A stretch of 64,000 nucleotides of DNA from Escherichia sp. E1V33 (GTDB taxonomy: Bacteria > Pseudomonadota > Gammaproteobacteria > Enterobacterales > Enterobacteriaceae), in the NCBI RefSeq assembly GCF_004211955.1, contig NZ_RHJI01000010.1:248001-312000 (forward strand), in the 5' to 3' direction. The notes beneath the pieces were generated by a model. The model made no database searches. It had not been told where the DNA came from and was given only the letters and a program-made list of their open reading frames with translations. The position numbers and the translations under genes were made by a program. Below, one piece after another: positions 44,241-53,787 of this stretch (its first letter is position 1; each line of letters starts with the position of its first letter).

Positions 44241-44483
44241 TAATCGCCGGTATCAGTTTTTGTTGACCACTTCAATTTTGATAGCGCCCTCACACTGGCG
44301 CTGAATGTGGGCTACGGGAAGCCGGAGCACGAAAGGTGTTAGTGGCCAGCACGGTAAATAACATCGGGGTTGCAGAATTTCTTGCCTTATTGCATACAGA
44401 AGAAGGCAGTCGTTAAGTCAGAAATTTCAATCTGTTATGAGATGGGAATGATGGCTTATGACGCTAAGAAAAGAATCAATGAA
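44241..44483. other. Decayed sequence between IS remnant and yeeX
   Basis: About 240 bases without an intact gene. The frame TLALNVGYGKPEHERC, stopping at a TAG at 44341, looks like a fragment of a longer protein, but I cannot name it. This is probably residue of an excised or degraded element. Confidence 0.4.
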
Positions 44484-44512
44484 CAGTGAGGATTGCCTTG
44501 CAATCCTCACTG
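44484..44512 (-). terminator. Inverted repeat after yeeX
   Basis: CAGTGAGGATTGC and GCAATCCTCACTG form a perfect 13-bp stem just downstream of the yeeX stop codon. On the minus strand a TTC-rich run follows, so it is a plausible terminator. Confidence 0.7.
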
Positions 44513-44525
44513 AATAAAGTAGAAA

Positions 44526-44855
44526 TTACTTCGCTTCGCCGTTTTTCATTTCGCCCATGGCTTTCAGCTTTTTAGAGATATCGCGGCGCTCTTTGGAGAG
44601 TTCAGCATTTTTGATGATGTAGTCATCAACACGATCTTCGTAGTCGCCTTTCATGCTGGCGATGATGCCCTGAATTGCTTCAACGCTCATACCAGGTTTG
44701 ATGTAGTCGCTCAGGTTGTCGAGCAGCAGGACGCGTTTCTGGTTGTCACGGATCTTTTTCTCAACGTCCTGGATTTCACGTTGCAGCTTGTTCTTACGGC
44801 GGAACAGACGAACAAATTCCAGCACGTCCTGGAATGAAGGCTTGGTAGTTTCCAT
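44526..44855 (-). CDS. yeeX: UPF0265 protein YeeX
   Basis: The 109-residue protein begins [20 protein letters not shown] and is almost entirely a charged helix, predicted to be coiled coil. It is of unknown function (DUF496 family) and is well conserved in enterobacteria. TCAGGGGTATAAAA before the ATG gives the ribosome-binding site; an open frame extending 22 codons upstream is unlikely. It is followed on the same strand by the terminator-like repeat. Confidence 0.94.
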   Translation of the reverse strand: METTKPSFQDVLEFVRLFRRKNKLQREIQDVEKKIRDNQKRVLLLDNLSDYIKPGMSVEAIQGIIASMKGDYEDRVDDYIIKNAELSKERRDISKKLKAMGEMKNGEAK

Positions 44856-45026
44856 TTTTATACCCCTGATAATGTGAGAGTCGGATTCGTTTAAGCAACC
44901 GCTATTTATTAGGGCCAACATTACTCATAGCAGCCGCAGATGACAATGCTTTTATCCCTATTCACTATCATACCCTTTATCCTTGCTGAATCGAAGCAGC
45001 AGCAATTTGATTATGAAGGTCGGGTT

Positions 45027-46085
45027 TTATTTGCGCAAAGCCCGACAAATCAGATTTGACAGCAACTCCAGTTGATGCGCCGTTTCCATGTTTAGCCACA
45101 CATAGCCATAAATCGGCGTCTCAACGACTTTCAGATCGTGGTGATCAGCGAGCAACTGGCGCAACTCTTCCACAGCATCGTTCAGTTTTTCTGTATTAGC
45201 AAAAACCGGCTGTGGATTGCCTTCGTACAGGGCATGAACAAGAGTCAGCACTATTTGCTGCATCATTTGCTGTGTGTCGCGCAGTTTTTGTGCATTCAAT
45301 AGCACGAAATGACTGGGCCTCGTTGCCCAGTAAGCATTGATTTGCAGCTCCAGCATACAAACCAGATTACGGTTAATCGTCTGGATACCTTCATATATCG
45401 ATTTTGGAATACGGGTCTCTTTGCTGGCGGGTGCAATCAGTCCACGCATTTTCACGGCATCAGCCAGGAGTTTTTGCAGATGGCTTTCCAGATGCGGGCG
45501 TTCCAGTAGATTCGGTGAAAATGCAGATTGATAGACCCGGTTATATTCGGTAAGGCTTTTCGCCAGTTGAATACGCCAGTGGATGAAGGCCCGCTGCGGC
45601 CAGATGCCAGTAAAAACCATTGCCAGTAGAGAGCCGAGGATCACATCGCCGCTTCGCCATAATGCCGTATCAATTTCACCTGTCGGGGAACCAACAACAA
45701 TCGCCAGCGTCACACCAATCAATAAGCCTTGATAAGGTTTCTTGCCCAGCGCCAACCAGCCGCAAAGGAACATCGCCGCCGCGCACCAGACCAACATCAG
45801 AGGTAACGAAATTAACTCCAGTTGCAGGGCTATAAGACCTAAAATCGAGCCGAACACCGTACCGCCAATACGTTCGAACGCACGAGGGACGACGTTACCC
45901 CAAAACGAGATAGGCCCCATGATCACCACCATAGTGACCAGCGGCCAGGTGCTTTCCGGGATAGTAAACAGGCGAATAATGAGAAAAGTCAGCAGGAATG
46001 CCAGCGCGACACGAGTACCATGTACGATACGGTAATGACGGTACACACGAATTTCAAACGGACTAAGGCACTTATCAGCTTGCAC
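45027..46085 (-). CDS. yeeA: FUSC-family inner-membrane protein YeeA
   Basis: The 352-residue protein has six to seven hydrophobic segments in the first 160 residues (for example VALAFLLTFLIIRLF and WPLVTMVVIMGPISFWGNVV), then a cytoplasmic helical half. This is the fusaric-acid-resistance (FUSC) architecture seen in AaeB and YccS. The substrate is unknown. It stands alone between yeeX and sbmC on the same strand. Confidence 0.93.
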   Translation of the reverse strand: MQADKCLSPFEIRVYRHYRIVHGTRVALAFLLTFLIIRLFTIPESTWPLVTMVVIMGPISFWGNVVPRAFERIGGTVFGSILGLIALQLELISLPLMLVWCAAAMFLCGWLALGKKPYQGLLIGVTLAIVVGSPTGEIDTALWRSGDVILGSLLAMVFTGIWPQRAFIHWRIQLAKSLTEYNRVYQSAFSPNLLERPHLESHLQKLLADAVKMRGLIAPASKETRIPKSIYEGIQTINRNLVCMLELQINAYWATRPSHFVLLNAQKLRDTQQMMQQIVLTLVHALYEGNPQPVFANTEKLNDAVEELRQLLADHHDLKVVETPIYGYVWLNMETAHQLELLSNLICRALRK

Positions 46086-46266
46086 GCTGCAACTCCGTAA
46101 AATAAGGATAAACGGCCAGACACTAAACCAGCTGTCCAGCCGACTTACAACCAGTAATCAGGAACATTCCCGAAGGGATTGTCAGTAATCTGAAGGCCAA
46201 TTTTACCCTTTTACATGACGAAAAACAGCGAAGCAATCAGGTTAACACCCTGCTGTTGCACCAGCA

Positions 46267-46740
46267 TTAACCCATTTTCGGCTGCACTGCGACATACATT
46301 TCAATATCCCAATAGCCGTCTTCCGCTCCGTTATTAAGATAAACTTCGAAACAAGGCTTAGGTGACATCTGATAAGCACTGTCTTGCAAGAGAGTATTAA
46401 AAAACTGATACCATGGCGTAGAAAAATCATCGCCTTCTACGCGGGCAACGGCAACCGCATATTGTCCACCGGAGATTTCCGTCAGGATCACACCTTCACT
46501 GTTTTCCGGTAGAGTGAAATTGTTCTCCAGGGAAACCACTGTGTCACAACGTAACTTTTCGGCGGGTGTTTCATCTGGGTTATCGTAATAGACGGCGATC
46601 CATTCCTTAGGTACAACTTTTTTGTTGTCTACCCACATCATCAACTGCTCAAAACCTTTCTTCACCGTTTGTTCCCACGGGCCAACAAGATGGAAACCTG
46701 CAACGGTACGTTTATCTTCCTGCTTAATCTCGTAGTTCAT
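46267..46740 (-). CDS. sbmC: DNA gyrase inhibitor SbmC (GyrI)
   Basis: The 157-residue protein starts [20 protein letters not shown] and has the GyrI-like fold, ending [20 protein letters not shown]. SbmC binds DNA gyrase and protects cells from microcin B17, CcdB and some quinolone damage. The LexA site just upstream fits its known SOS induction. It is a monocistronic gene between yeeA and dacD. Confidence 0.95.
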   Translation of the reverse strand: MNYEIKQEDKRTVAGFHLVGPWEQTVKKGFEQLMMWVDNKKVVPKEWIAVYYDNPDETPAEKLRCDTVVSLENNFTLPENSEGVILTEISGGQYAVAVARVEGDDFSTPWYQFFNTLLQDSAYQMSPKPCFEVYLNNGAEDGYWDIEMYVAVQPKMG

Positions 46741-46756
46741 GACGCCTCCACATACA

Positions 46757-46772
46757 CTGTTTTTTTGTACAG
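46757..46772 (-). promoter_or_regulatory. LexA box of sbmC
   Basis: CTGT-N8-ACAG lies inside the larger perfect outer palindrome TACACTGT...ACAGTGTA (46753-46776), 16 bases before the sbmC start codon. This agrees with SOS control of sbmC. Confidence 0.9.
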
Positions 46773-46858
46773 TGTATTTTGCAATATTAAAACCACAAGG
46801 AATGAGTGTTGATTATGCGAGCAGACTCGCACTCCTGCCAGTCTGCGATAAATAAAGG

Positions 46859-48025
46859 TCAGGATTTATGGTGGAAATAATCGCCCAACCTGGAAAACAT
46901 ACCGCCTTCACCGACAGATTCCAGGGTAACCAGTGGCCAGTGCGCAACCAATTTATCGCGGTCGTAAAGCTCAATTTCCCCTACCCGCTTGTGAGCAGCA
47001 ATTGGCGCAGTTAGTTCTTTACCATCAAGAGTATATTTTGCTTTGATATTGGGGATCTCCGTTTTCGGCAGCACCATCCAGAATTCTTGTTCCGTTCCCA
47101 GTGCGATGTTTTCTTTATCACCATACCAGATGCGTTCCGTACCAACCTTTTTACCACGGTGCAAAATTTGCACCGTGGTAAAATTTTGTTGCCCCCAACG
47201 CAGTAATTTTCTTGCCTCTTCTTCGCGAGCTTTTGCGCTGTCAGCCCCCATTACCACTGCAATGAGACGACGCTGCCCATCCACAGCCGAAGCAATGAGA
47301 TTAAACCCGGCCCCGGATGTATGCCCGGTTTTCAGGCCGTCAACGTTCATGGTTTTATCCCACAATAGCCCGTTTCGGTTTTGCTGGGTAATGCCGTTCC
47401 AGGTAAGGCTTTTTTCGCTGTACATATGGTAAAACTCAGGTTCGCCGTGGATGATGGCGCGAGAAAGCACGGCTAAATCATAGGCCGAGCTATGCTGCCC
47501 CGGCGCATCCAGACCGTGTACCGTTTCAAAATGGGTATCCTGTAAATGCAACTTTTCAGCGTAATTGTTCATCATTGCGACGAACTGCCGTTGCCCCCCG
47601 GCAATATAATCCGCAAGCGCCACACAGGCGTCATTGCCGGAATCCACAATTAATCCACGGCTTAAATCACGTACCGATACGCGATCGCCCTCTTTCAAAA
47701 ACATCAATGAAGAGCCGACAAAGACCGGATTATCTTTCGCCCACGCATCGCGCCCCACAGTGACAATATCGTCCGGTGTTATGCGATGGCTATCGATAGC
47801 GCGATCGACGACATAGCCCGTCATTAGCTTAGTCAGGCTGGCAGGGTTACGTTGTTGGTGCTCATTACCCGCCGTGAGGATCTGTCCGGTTGTGTAATCC
47901 ATCAATACCCATGACCCCGCATGAATCTCCGGAGGTTGGGGTGAAAAGGGAATATTTTCCGCCGCAAAACCAGACGATAAATTAAAAACGAACAAAGAAG
48001 CAGCAATAATAAGACGGCGTTTCAA
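46859..48025 (-). CDS. dacD: D-alanyl-D-alanine carboxypeptidase DacD (PBP6b)
   Basis: The 388-residue periplasmic enzyme trims the terminal D-Ala of peptidoglycan pentapeptides. The signal peptide ends near SSGFAAENIPF. Penicillin-binding motifs are all present: SLTKLM (SxxK, about residue 60), SGN (about residue 122) and KTG (about residue 225). The C-terminal amphipathic helix (MFSRLGDYFHHKS) anchors it to the membrane. The start is a TTG eight bases after GAGG, giving the known length; a TTG two codons upstream is too close to the binding site. Confidence 0.94.
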   Translation of the reverse strand: MKRRLIIAASLFVFNLSSGFAAENIPFSPQPPEIHAGSWVLMDYTTGQILTAGNEHQQRNPASLTKLMTGYVVDRAIDSHRITPDDIVTVGRDAWAKDNPVFVGSSLMFLKEGDRVSVRDLSRGLIVDSGNDACVALADYIAGGQRQFVAMMNNYAEKLHLQDTHFETVHGLDAPGQHSSAYDLAVLSRAIIHGEPEFYHMYSEKSLTWNGITQQNRNGLLWDKTMNVDGLKTGHTSGAGFNLIASAVDGQRRLIAVVMGADSAKAREEEARKLLRWGQQNFTTVQILHRGKKVGTERIWYGDKENIALGTEQEFWMVLPKTEIPNIKAKYTLDGKELTAPIAAHKRVGEIELYDRDKLVAHWPLVTLESVGEGGMFSRLGDYFHHKS

Positions 48026-48236
48026 CAGCAAATCCTCAGGTGTTTCCAATAGCTGTTCTTTTTACGGAAATCCTGATGAACTGGCTGGAATAAAGTGCAA
48101 GAAAATGTGACATTTATCTCATTTTAATCTGACATTATCTGTTTCCACTCGCAGCCAAAATATCGCGCTAAAGCTGATTAGCACGGTGATATTTGATACT
48201 CTGGCATACAACAGAAATAACGGATTTAACCTAACG

Positions 48237-49661
48237 ATGAATGACGGTAAGCAACAATCTACCTTTTTGTTTCATGATTACGAAACCTTTGGCACGCACC
48301 CCGCGTTAGATCGCCCTGCACAGTTTGCCGCCATTCGCACTGACAGCGAATTCAATATTATCGGCGAACCTGAAGTCTTTTACTGTAAGCCTGCGGATGA
48401 TTATTTACCCCAGCCAGAGGCGGTGTTAATTACCGGCATCACTCCGCAGGAAGCGCGTGCGAAAGGGGAAAACGAAGCTGCCTTTGCCGCACGAATTCAC
48501 TCGCTTTTTACCGTACCGAAGACCTGTATTCTTGGTTACAACAATGTGCGTTTTGACGACGAAGTTACGCGCAATATCTTTTATCGTAATTTCTACGATC
48601 CCTATGCCTGGAGCTGGCAGCATGATAACTCTCGCTGGGATCTGCTGGACGTGATGCGTGCCTGTTATGCCCTGCGCCCGGAGGGGATCAACTGGCCTGA
48701 AAATGAAGATGGTTTACCAAGCTTTCGACTTGAACATTTAACCAAAGCTAATGGTATTGAGCATAGCAACGCCCACGATGCGATGGCCGATGTGTACGCC
48801 ACTATTGCGATGGCGAAGTTGGTGAAAACGCGGCAACCACGCCTGTTTGATTATCTCTTTACCCATCGTAATAAGCACAAACTGACGGCGTTGATTGATG
48901 TGCCGCAGATGAAACCGCTGGTGCATGTTTCTGGTATGTTTGGCGCATGGCGCGGCAATACCAGCTGGGTGGCACCACTGGCGTGGCATCCTGAAAATCG
49001 CAATGCCGTGATTATGGTGGATCTGGCGGGAGATATCTCGCCACTCCTGGAGCTGGACAGCGACACGCTGCGCGAGCGTCTGTATACCGCAAAAGCCGAT
49101 TTGGGTGATAACGCCGCAGTTCCGGTTAAGCTGGTGCATATTAATAAATGCCCGGTACTGGCGCAGGCGAATACGCTGCGCCCGGAAGATGCCGACAGGT
49201 TGGGAATTAATCGTCAGCATTGTCTCGATAACCTGAAAATTCTGCGTGAAAACCCGCAAGTCCGCGAAAAAGTGGTGGCGATATTTGCTGAAGCCGAACC
49301 ATTTACCCCTTCAGATAACGTCGATGCCCAGCTTTATAATGGCTTTTTCAGTGACGCCGATCGCGCAGCAATGAAAATCGTCCTCGAAACCGAGCCCCGT
49401 AATTTACCGGCACTGGATATCACCTTTGTTGATAAACGTATTGAGAAACTGTTGTTCAATTATCGGGCGCGTAACTTCCCGGGGACGCTGGATTACGCCG
49501 AGCAGCAACGCTGGCTGGAGCATCGCCGCCAGGTCTTCACTCCAGAGTTCCTCCAAAGCTATGCTGAGGAACTGCAGATGCTGGCCCAACAGTATGCCGA
49601 TGATAAAGAGAAAGTAACGTTGTTAAAGTCGCTTTGGCAGTACGCCGAAGAGATCGTCTGA
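48237..49661 (+). CDS. sbcB: Exodeoxyribonuclease I SbcB
   Basis: The 474-residue enzyme degrades single-stranded DNA 3' to 5' and acts in mismatch repair and recombination (suppressor of recBC). The DnaQ-like motif I FHDYETFGTHP is near residue 12-22, motif II in GYNNVRFDDEVTRN near 105, and motif III NAHDAMADVYAT near 182. The SH3-like and helical C-terminal domains follow. The start is the ATG of MNDGKQQSTFLF; the open frame upstream lacks a ribosome-binding site. Confidence 0.96.
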   Translation: MNDGKQQSTFLFHDYETFGTHPALDRPAQFAAIRTDSEFNIIGEPEVFYCKPADDYLPQPEAVLITGITPQEARAKGENEAAFAARIHSLFTVPKTCILGYNNVRFDDEVTRNIFYRNFYDPYAWSWQHDNSRWDLLDVMRACYALRPEGINWPENEDGLPSFRLEHLTKANGIEHSNAHDAMADVYATIAMAKLVKTRQPRLFDYLFTHRNKHKLTALIDVPQMKPLVHVSGMFGAWRGNTSWVAPLAWHPENRNAVIMVDLAGDISPLLELDSDTLRERLYTAKADLGDNAAVPVKLVHINKCPVLAQANTLRPEDADRLGINRQHCLDNLKILRENPQVREKVVAIFAEAEPFTPSDNVDAQLYNGFFSDADRAAMKIVLETEPRNLPALDITFVDKRIEKLLFNYRARNFPGTLDYAEQQRWLEHRRQVFTPEFLQSYAEELQMLAQQYADDKEKVTLLKSLWQYAEEIV

Positions 49662-49665
49662 TACG

Positions 49666-49702
49666 AAAAAGCCGGAGTGTTATGGACTACACTCCGGCTT
49701 TT
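49666..49702. terminator. Bidirectional terminator between sbcB and plaP
   Basis: AAAAAGCCGGAGTGT and ACACTCCGGCTTTT form a strong stem with an A run before and a T run after, so it can stop transcription in both directions. A second hairpin, CCGGATGA-TTAT-GTCATCCGG at 49712-49732, lies next to the plaP stop codon. Confidence 0.88.
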
Positions 49703-49741
49703 AGTGACTTACCGGATGATTATGTCATCCGGCTTTAAAGA

Positions 49742-51100
49742 TTATGCAACGTCTTCGTACTGCGGAACCGGGTTACGGAAGCTCTTAGTCACGCAAGCCA
49801 GGTAAATCAGACCGATAGCCGCCCAGATCAGCCCCAGAACCATCGAGCTTTCTTCCAGGTTAACCCACAGCGCACCAACAGTCAGCGCACCACACATCGG
49901 CAGGAACAGATACTGGAAGTGATCTTTCAGCGTCTTGTTACGCTTCTCACGGATCCAGAACTGCGAGATAACCGACAGGTTAACGAAGGTGAACGCCACC
50001 AGCGCACCAAAGTTAATCAGCGCCGTTGCCATTACCAGGTCGAAGTTGATTGCCAGCAGAGCAATCGCGCCAACCAGGATAATGTTCATTGCCGGAGTAC
50101 GCCATTTCGGGTGTACATAACCGAAGAAACTTTTCGGGAACACGCCGTCACGACCCATTACGTACATCAGACGCGCTACGCCTGCGTGCGCCGCCATACC
50201 GGACGCCAGTACGGTAATGGTGGAGAAGATCAGCGCGCCGACCTGGAACGCTTTACCCGCAACATACAGCATGATTTCAGGCTGTGACGCATCCGGATCT
50301 TTAAAGCGAGAGATATCCGGGAAGTACAGCTGCAGGAAGTAAGTTGCAAAGATGAAGATCATGCCGCCGATAAGCGCGGTCAGGAAAATTGCACGCGGAA
50401 TCACGCGCTCTGCATCTTTGGTTTCTTCCGACAAGTTGCTGATGCCGTCAAAGCCGGTAAAGGAGAAGCACAGAATCGTCGCACCAGTGATCATCGGGAT
50501 GACATGTGCATCACCAGACCAGAACGGACGAGTGCTCGCCAGCGTACCAGCGCCTTCACCTTCAAATACGCCGTAAACTACCATGCCCAGAATCACCGCG
50601 ATCAGCACAACCTGCAACACCACAATTACGGTGTTGAAGTTCGCTACGGACTTCAGACTACGCAGGTTAAAGGCGGTCATAAAGGCCACCAGCGCCACCA
50701 CAAACATCCACGATGGAATGGAAGGCACCAGAGCTTCAAAATAAATTTTTGCCAGCAGAATGTTGATCATCGGCGCGAACAAATAGTCGAGCAGAGAAGA
50801 CCAACCCACCATAAAGCCGACAGTCGGGCTAATGGATTTCTGGGCGTAAGTGTATGCAGAGCCAGCAGAAGGATAGCGGCGAACCAGCTTCCCGTAGCTC
50901 AGAGCCGTAAACAGGATCGCAATCAATGCGAACGCATAGGCTGTCGGCACATGACCATCCGTGAGGCCTGAAACGATACCAAATGTATCAAACAGCGTCA
51001 TCGGCTGCATATAGGCAAGACCCATCATTACAACCGGAACTAACGTAAGCGTTTTACGCAATTCCACGCGAGAGGTGTTTGGAGTAACGTTATGCGACAT
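49742..51100 (-). CDS. plaP: Putrescine importer PlaP
   Basis: The 452-residue protein is an amino acid-polyamine-organocation transporter with 12 membrane segments. It starts [19 protein letters not shown]; the conserved early segment [20 protein letters not shown] follows. PlaP takes up putrescine with low affinity, which supports pilus-driven surface motility in E. coli. AAGGAGAATGACC before the ATG favours this start over one two codons earlier. Confidence 0.95.
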   Translation of the reverse strand: MSHNVTPNTSRVELRKTLTLVPVVMMGLAYMQPMTLFDTFGIVSGLTDGHVPTAYAFALIAILFTALSYGKLVRRYPSAGSAYTYAQKSISPTVGFMVGWSSLLDYLFAPMINILLAKIYFEALVPSIPSWMFVVALVAFMTAFNLRSLKSVANFNTVIVVLQVVLIAVILGMVVYGVFEGEGAGTLASTRPFWSGDAHVIPMITGATILCFSFTGFDGISNLSEETKDAERVIPRAIFLTALIGGMIFIFATYFLQLYFPDISRFKDPDASQPEIMLYVAGKAFQVGALIFSTITVLASGMAAHAGVARLMYVMGRDGVFPKSFFGYVHPKWRTPAMNIILVGAIALLAINFDLVMATALINFGALVAFTFVNLSVISQFWIREKRNKTLKDHFQYLFLPMCGALTVGALWVNLEESSMVLGLIWAAIGLIYLACVTKSFRNPVPQYEDVA

Positions 51101-51366
51101 GGTCATTCTCCTTTACGGTGATAACCGTCGCGTAAGCAAAAAATTGCCCCATTTTTTTGGATTCCTCAGCGACAACAACTGTCGATTTTTAGTAAATATC
51201 TATCCGGTACGAAGCCCGGCCTCTTGGTATGAATGATTGGTTTGAAGCAAAAAATAACCGACGCGGATGAAACGTCGGTTTTTAGTCATTTTTTGACAGC
51301 GGCGCATTGTGCCTAAATGGGGGGTAAATGACAAGAGAATGAGAGGCTTGTCATATAATTTTTTCT

Positions 51367-52296
51367 TTAAATGGCTGATTTTCCGTCATCAGATTTTGCA
51401 TAAACACCGGCAATAGCACTATTTGCTAAAATCTCATCACGCCACCATGCGCTTGCAAGTCCTGCGGTTTGTTCATTCCATCCAATCCATACGGGTTCAA
51501 AGAGGGATTGCGCAACTACTTTTTTCTCAATTAACGCGCCACTATCGAGAAAGCGTTGCGCCAGATAGCGCGGTAAATAACCGCAACCAAGGCCACTGAT
51601 TTGCAATTCCAGTTTGGTTTTAAAATCAAATACGGTAATGGCCTCTTGTTCATCGAGAAGTTGTGACGCCGTGGATGCGCCTGCCTGCGCAGTATCACCC
51701 ACAATAATCGCCCGATAGCGTTTAATGATACGGCGATTTAGCGGTTCCTCTTCCAGAGCTAGCGGATGATGAGGTGCAACCGCGAAAACTTGCTCCAGAT
51801 CGCCCAACCGAGAGAAACCATATTCGCTGGAAGCTGGCGGTTCATGCATAGCGCCAACAATAATATCTGCCCTCCCCTGGGTCAGGGCCTCCCAGGAACC
51901 GCCCAGAACGCCATTGATAAACTTCAGACGCGTGACGTTGTGATGTTGATAAAAGGCTTCAATAAGTGGCGCAAGCAGTGAAAAGGGAAAGGTATCATCA
52001 ACACCAATCACCAGTTCGTTTTCCCAACCTTCATGGAGTTTGATCGCTTGTTTTTCCAGTTCATGGACAGTGTGGAGAACTTCCCGCCCTTTCTCTAATA
52101 ACATCTTTCCGGTACGGGTAAATTTAGCGCGGTGACCGCTGCGATCGAGTAATTGAATATTAAGGTCGCTTTCCAGCTTGTGAACGGTGTAACTCAGAGC
52201 GGACGGCGTCTTATAGAGTTTGGCCGACGCCGCCGCAAAACTGCCCTCTTTTTCTAAGGCATCGAGGATCATCAACACATCCAGCAGTGGTTTCAT
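51367..52296 (-). CDS. yeeY: LysR-type regulator YeeY
   Basis: The 309-residue protein has an N-terminal helix-turn-helix (FAAASAKLYKTPSALSYTVH, about residues 18-37) and a LysR effector domain. Its targets are not well established. It lies downstream of yeeZ with a 45-base gap and may share its transcript. The neighbouring plaP gene on the same strand is a natural candidate target, but this is only inference from position. Confidence 0.93.
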   Translation of the reverse strand: MKPLLDVLMILDALEKEGSFAAASAKLYKTPSALSYTVHKLESDLNIQLLDRSGHRAKFTRTGKMLLEKGREVLHTVHELEKQAIKLHEGWENELVIGVDDTFPFSLLAPLIEAFYQHHNVTRLKFINGVLGGSWEALTQGRADIIVGAMHEPPASSEYGFSRLGDLEQVFAVAPHHPLALEEEPLNRRIIKRYRAIIVGDTAQAGASTASQLLDEQEAITVFDFKTKLELQISGLGCGYLPRYLAQRFLDSGALIEKKVVAQSLFEPVWIGWNEQTAGLASAWWRDEILANSAIAGVYAKSDDGKSAI

Positions 52297-52341
52297 ACAC
52301 GCCCCCTTGCAGTGTATGCGGCGTCCTGCTGGCGTGATGGT

Positions 52342-53166
52342 TTACTCCAGCGGCATTACCAGCGGATCGGGATACTGGTATTCAAAGCCCAGCTCATTAC
52401 AGATCCGACTCCCATCAATAATTTTACCTTTGCCGCTGTCCAGACTATTTCTGAATTGCGGAGGTTCCAGCCCCTGTAAACGGGCCATCTGCGGATAGAA
52501 AACATTACGCGCAGGGTGAGCTGGCGCACATATATTATAGATGTGTCCGCCTTTAGGTGCCTGTAACAACAGAGTGATAGCGCCAATAACATCTTCTAAA
52601 TGGACTAAATTCACACCATGTTCACCGTCTGGCGCGGTTTTTCCGGCAAAGAAACGTCCGGGATGACGCCCTGGCCCGACCAGACCCGCAAGACGCAGAA
52701 TATCGACCGACGTACCAGGTAAGTTGTGCAACCAGTCTTCGAGTTCTTTTAATACTCGTCCACTGTTGGTCAACGGATTACGCGGGGTGTTTTCTTTCAC
52801 TGTGCCTTGCGCATCACCGTAAACAGATGTTGAACTGGTAAAAATAATGCGGGGAATGTGATAAGCCAGTGCACTATCCACTAGCTCCTGTACTGCTTGT
52901 AAATAGAACTCATCGCCGGGGCCGCTACGACGTGCCGGAAGCGTAATGACCAGCGCGTCAGCATCCATCAGGGCATCCAGATCGTCAGAATCGCAAACTA
53001 ATTCGGGCTCCATGCGAAGCAGATAGCTATCAATCCCACTCATTTGGGCCGCTTCTACGCCATCTTGTGTAGTTTTACTCCCGGTGACTTGCCAGCCTCG
53101 CGCTGAAAGTGACATCGCCAGCGGCATGCCTAACCACCCTAACCCGACAATTGCGACCTTTTTCAT
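52342..53166 (-). CDS. yeeZ: NAD-dependent epimerase/reductase-like protein YeeZ
   Basis: The 274-residue protein starts MKKVAIVGLGWLGMPLAMSL with the G-x-G-x-x-G dinucleotide-binding loop (GLGWLG), and has IFTSSTSVYGDAQG with the Tyr region of short-chain/extended dehydrogenases. The substrate is unknown; it is predicted to be a sugar-nucleotide-type epimerase. AGGAGAAAACGG before the ATG supports the start. In K-12 the yoeB-yefM toxin-antitoxin pair lies between it and the his operon; here it is absent. Confidence 0.93.
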   Translation of the reverse strand: MKKVAIVGLGWLGMPLAMSLSARGWQVTGSKTTQDGVEAAQMSGIDSYLLRMEPELVCDSDDLDALMDADALVITLPARRSGPGDEFYLQAVQELVDSALAYHIPRIIFTSSTSVYGDAQGTVKENTPRNPLTNSGRVLKELEDWLHNLPGTSVDILRLAGLVGPGRHPGRFFAGKTAPDGEHGVNLVHLEDVIGAITLLLQAPKGGHIYNICAPAHPARNVFYPQMARLQGLEPPQFRNSLDSGKGKIIDGSRICNELGFEYQYPDPLVMPLE

Positions 53167-53523
53167 CCGTTTTCTCCTGATACACCTTAGATCTATAAGG
53201 CTACGCCAGCGTATCAAAACTGACAATTCATTCTATGAATGAATCAAAACTGTTAGCAAATATACCATTGCCTGATGCGCTCCGCTTATCAGTCCTACAA
53301 AAACATCAATATATTGAATTTCGGCAACATTTGTAGACCAGATAAGGCGTTCACGCCGCATCCGGCATGAACAAAGCCCACTTTAGTTACAGAACACAAT
53401 GTTCTTGAGGGTTTTAAAGACATATTTTCACGATTTTTTTTCTAACGTAGTCACTCCAGGCACCCTCCTTTCCCCGCTCATTCATTAAACAAATCCATCG
53501 CCATAAAATATATAAAAAAGCCC
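53167..53523. other. Intergenic region between yeeZ and the his promoter, with REP sequences
   Basis: About 360 bases with no gene. The REP units listed separately occupy its middle. The remaining sequence upstream of the his promoter holds no recognisable trace of yefM or yoeB. Confidence 0.45.
53269..53368. repeat. REP/BIME element upstream of his
   Basis: TGCCTGATGCGCTCCGCTTATCAG and GATAAGGCGTTCACGCCGCATCCGGC, about 50 bases apart, are opposite-facing REP units. In K-12 the toxin-antitoxin genes lie in this interval. Confidence 0.85.
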
Positions 53524-53553
53524 TTGCTTTCTAACGTGAAAGTGGTTTAGGTT
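53524..53553 (+). promoter_or_regulatory. his operon promoter
   Basis: TTGCTT (53524-53529) and TAGGTT (53548-53553), spaced 18 bases, match the known hisp1 promoter. Transcription should begin near 53561, about 30 bases before the leader peptide. A GC-poor discriminator at the start site fits its stimulation by ppGpp. Confidence 0.8.
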
Positions 53554-53591
53554 AAAAGACATCAGTTGAATAAACATTCACAGAGATTTTT

Positions 53592-53642
53592 ATGACACGC
53601 GTTCAATTTAAACACCACCATCATCACCATCATCCTGACTAG
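53592..53642 (+). CDS. hisL: his operon leader peptide HisL
   Basis: The 16-residue peptide reads MTRVQF then K, seven consecutive His codons and PD. Ribosome stalling in the His run when charged tRNA-His is short allows the anti-terminator to form and the operon to be transcribed. Sequence and position are exactly those expected. It is too short to be noticed by gene finders. Confidence 0.97.
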   Translation: MTRVQFKHHHHHHHPD

Positions 53643-53706
53643 TCTTTCAGGCGATGTGTGCTGGAAGACATTCAGATCTTCCAGCGGTGCATGAACGCAT
53701 GAGAAA

Positions 53707-53739
53707 GCCCCCGGAAGATCACCTTCCGGGGGCTTTTTT
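53707..53739 (+). terminator. his operon attenuator
   Basis: GCCCCCGGAAG and CTTCCGGGGGC pair with a short loop followed by six T residues. This is the terminator form of the his leader, about 65 bases after the leader peptide and 50 bases before hisG. Confidence 0.93.
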
Positions 53740-53787
53740 ATTGCGCGGTTGATAACGGTTCAGACAGGTTTAAAGAGGAATAAAAAA

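Noticed and set aside
53613..53633. Run of seven His codons resembling an artificial His tag
   Set aside because: It is the natural his operon leader peptide, confirmed by the attenuator and by hisG downstream.
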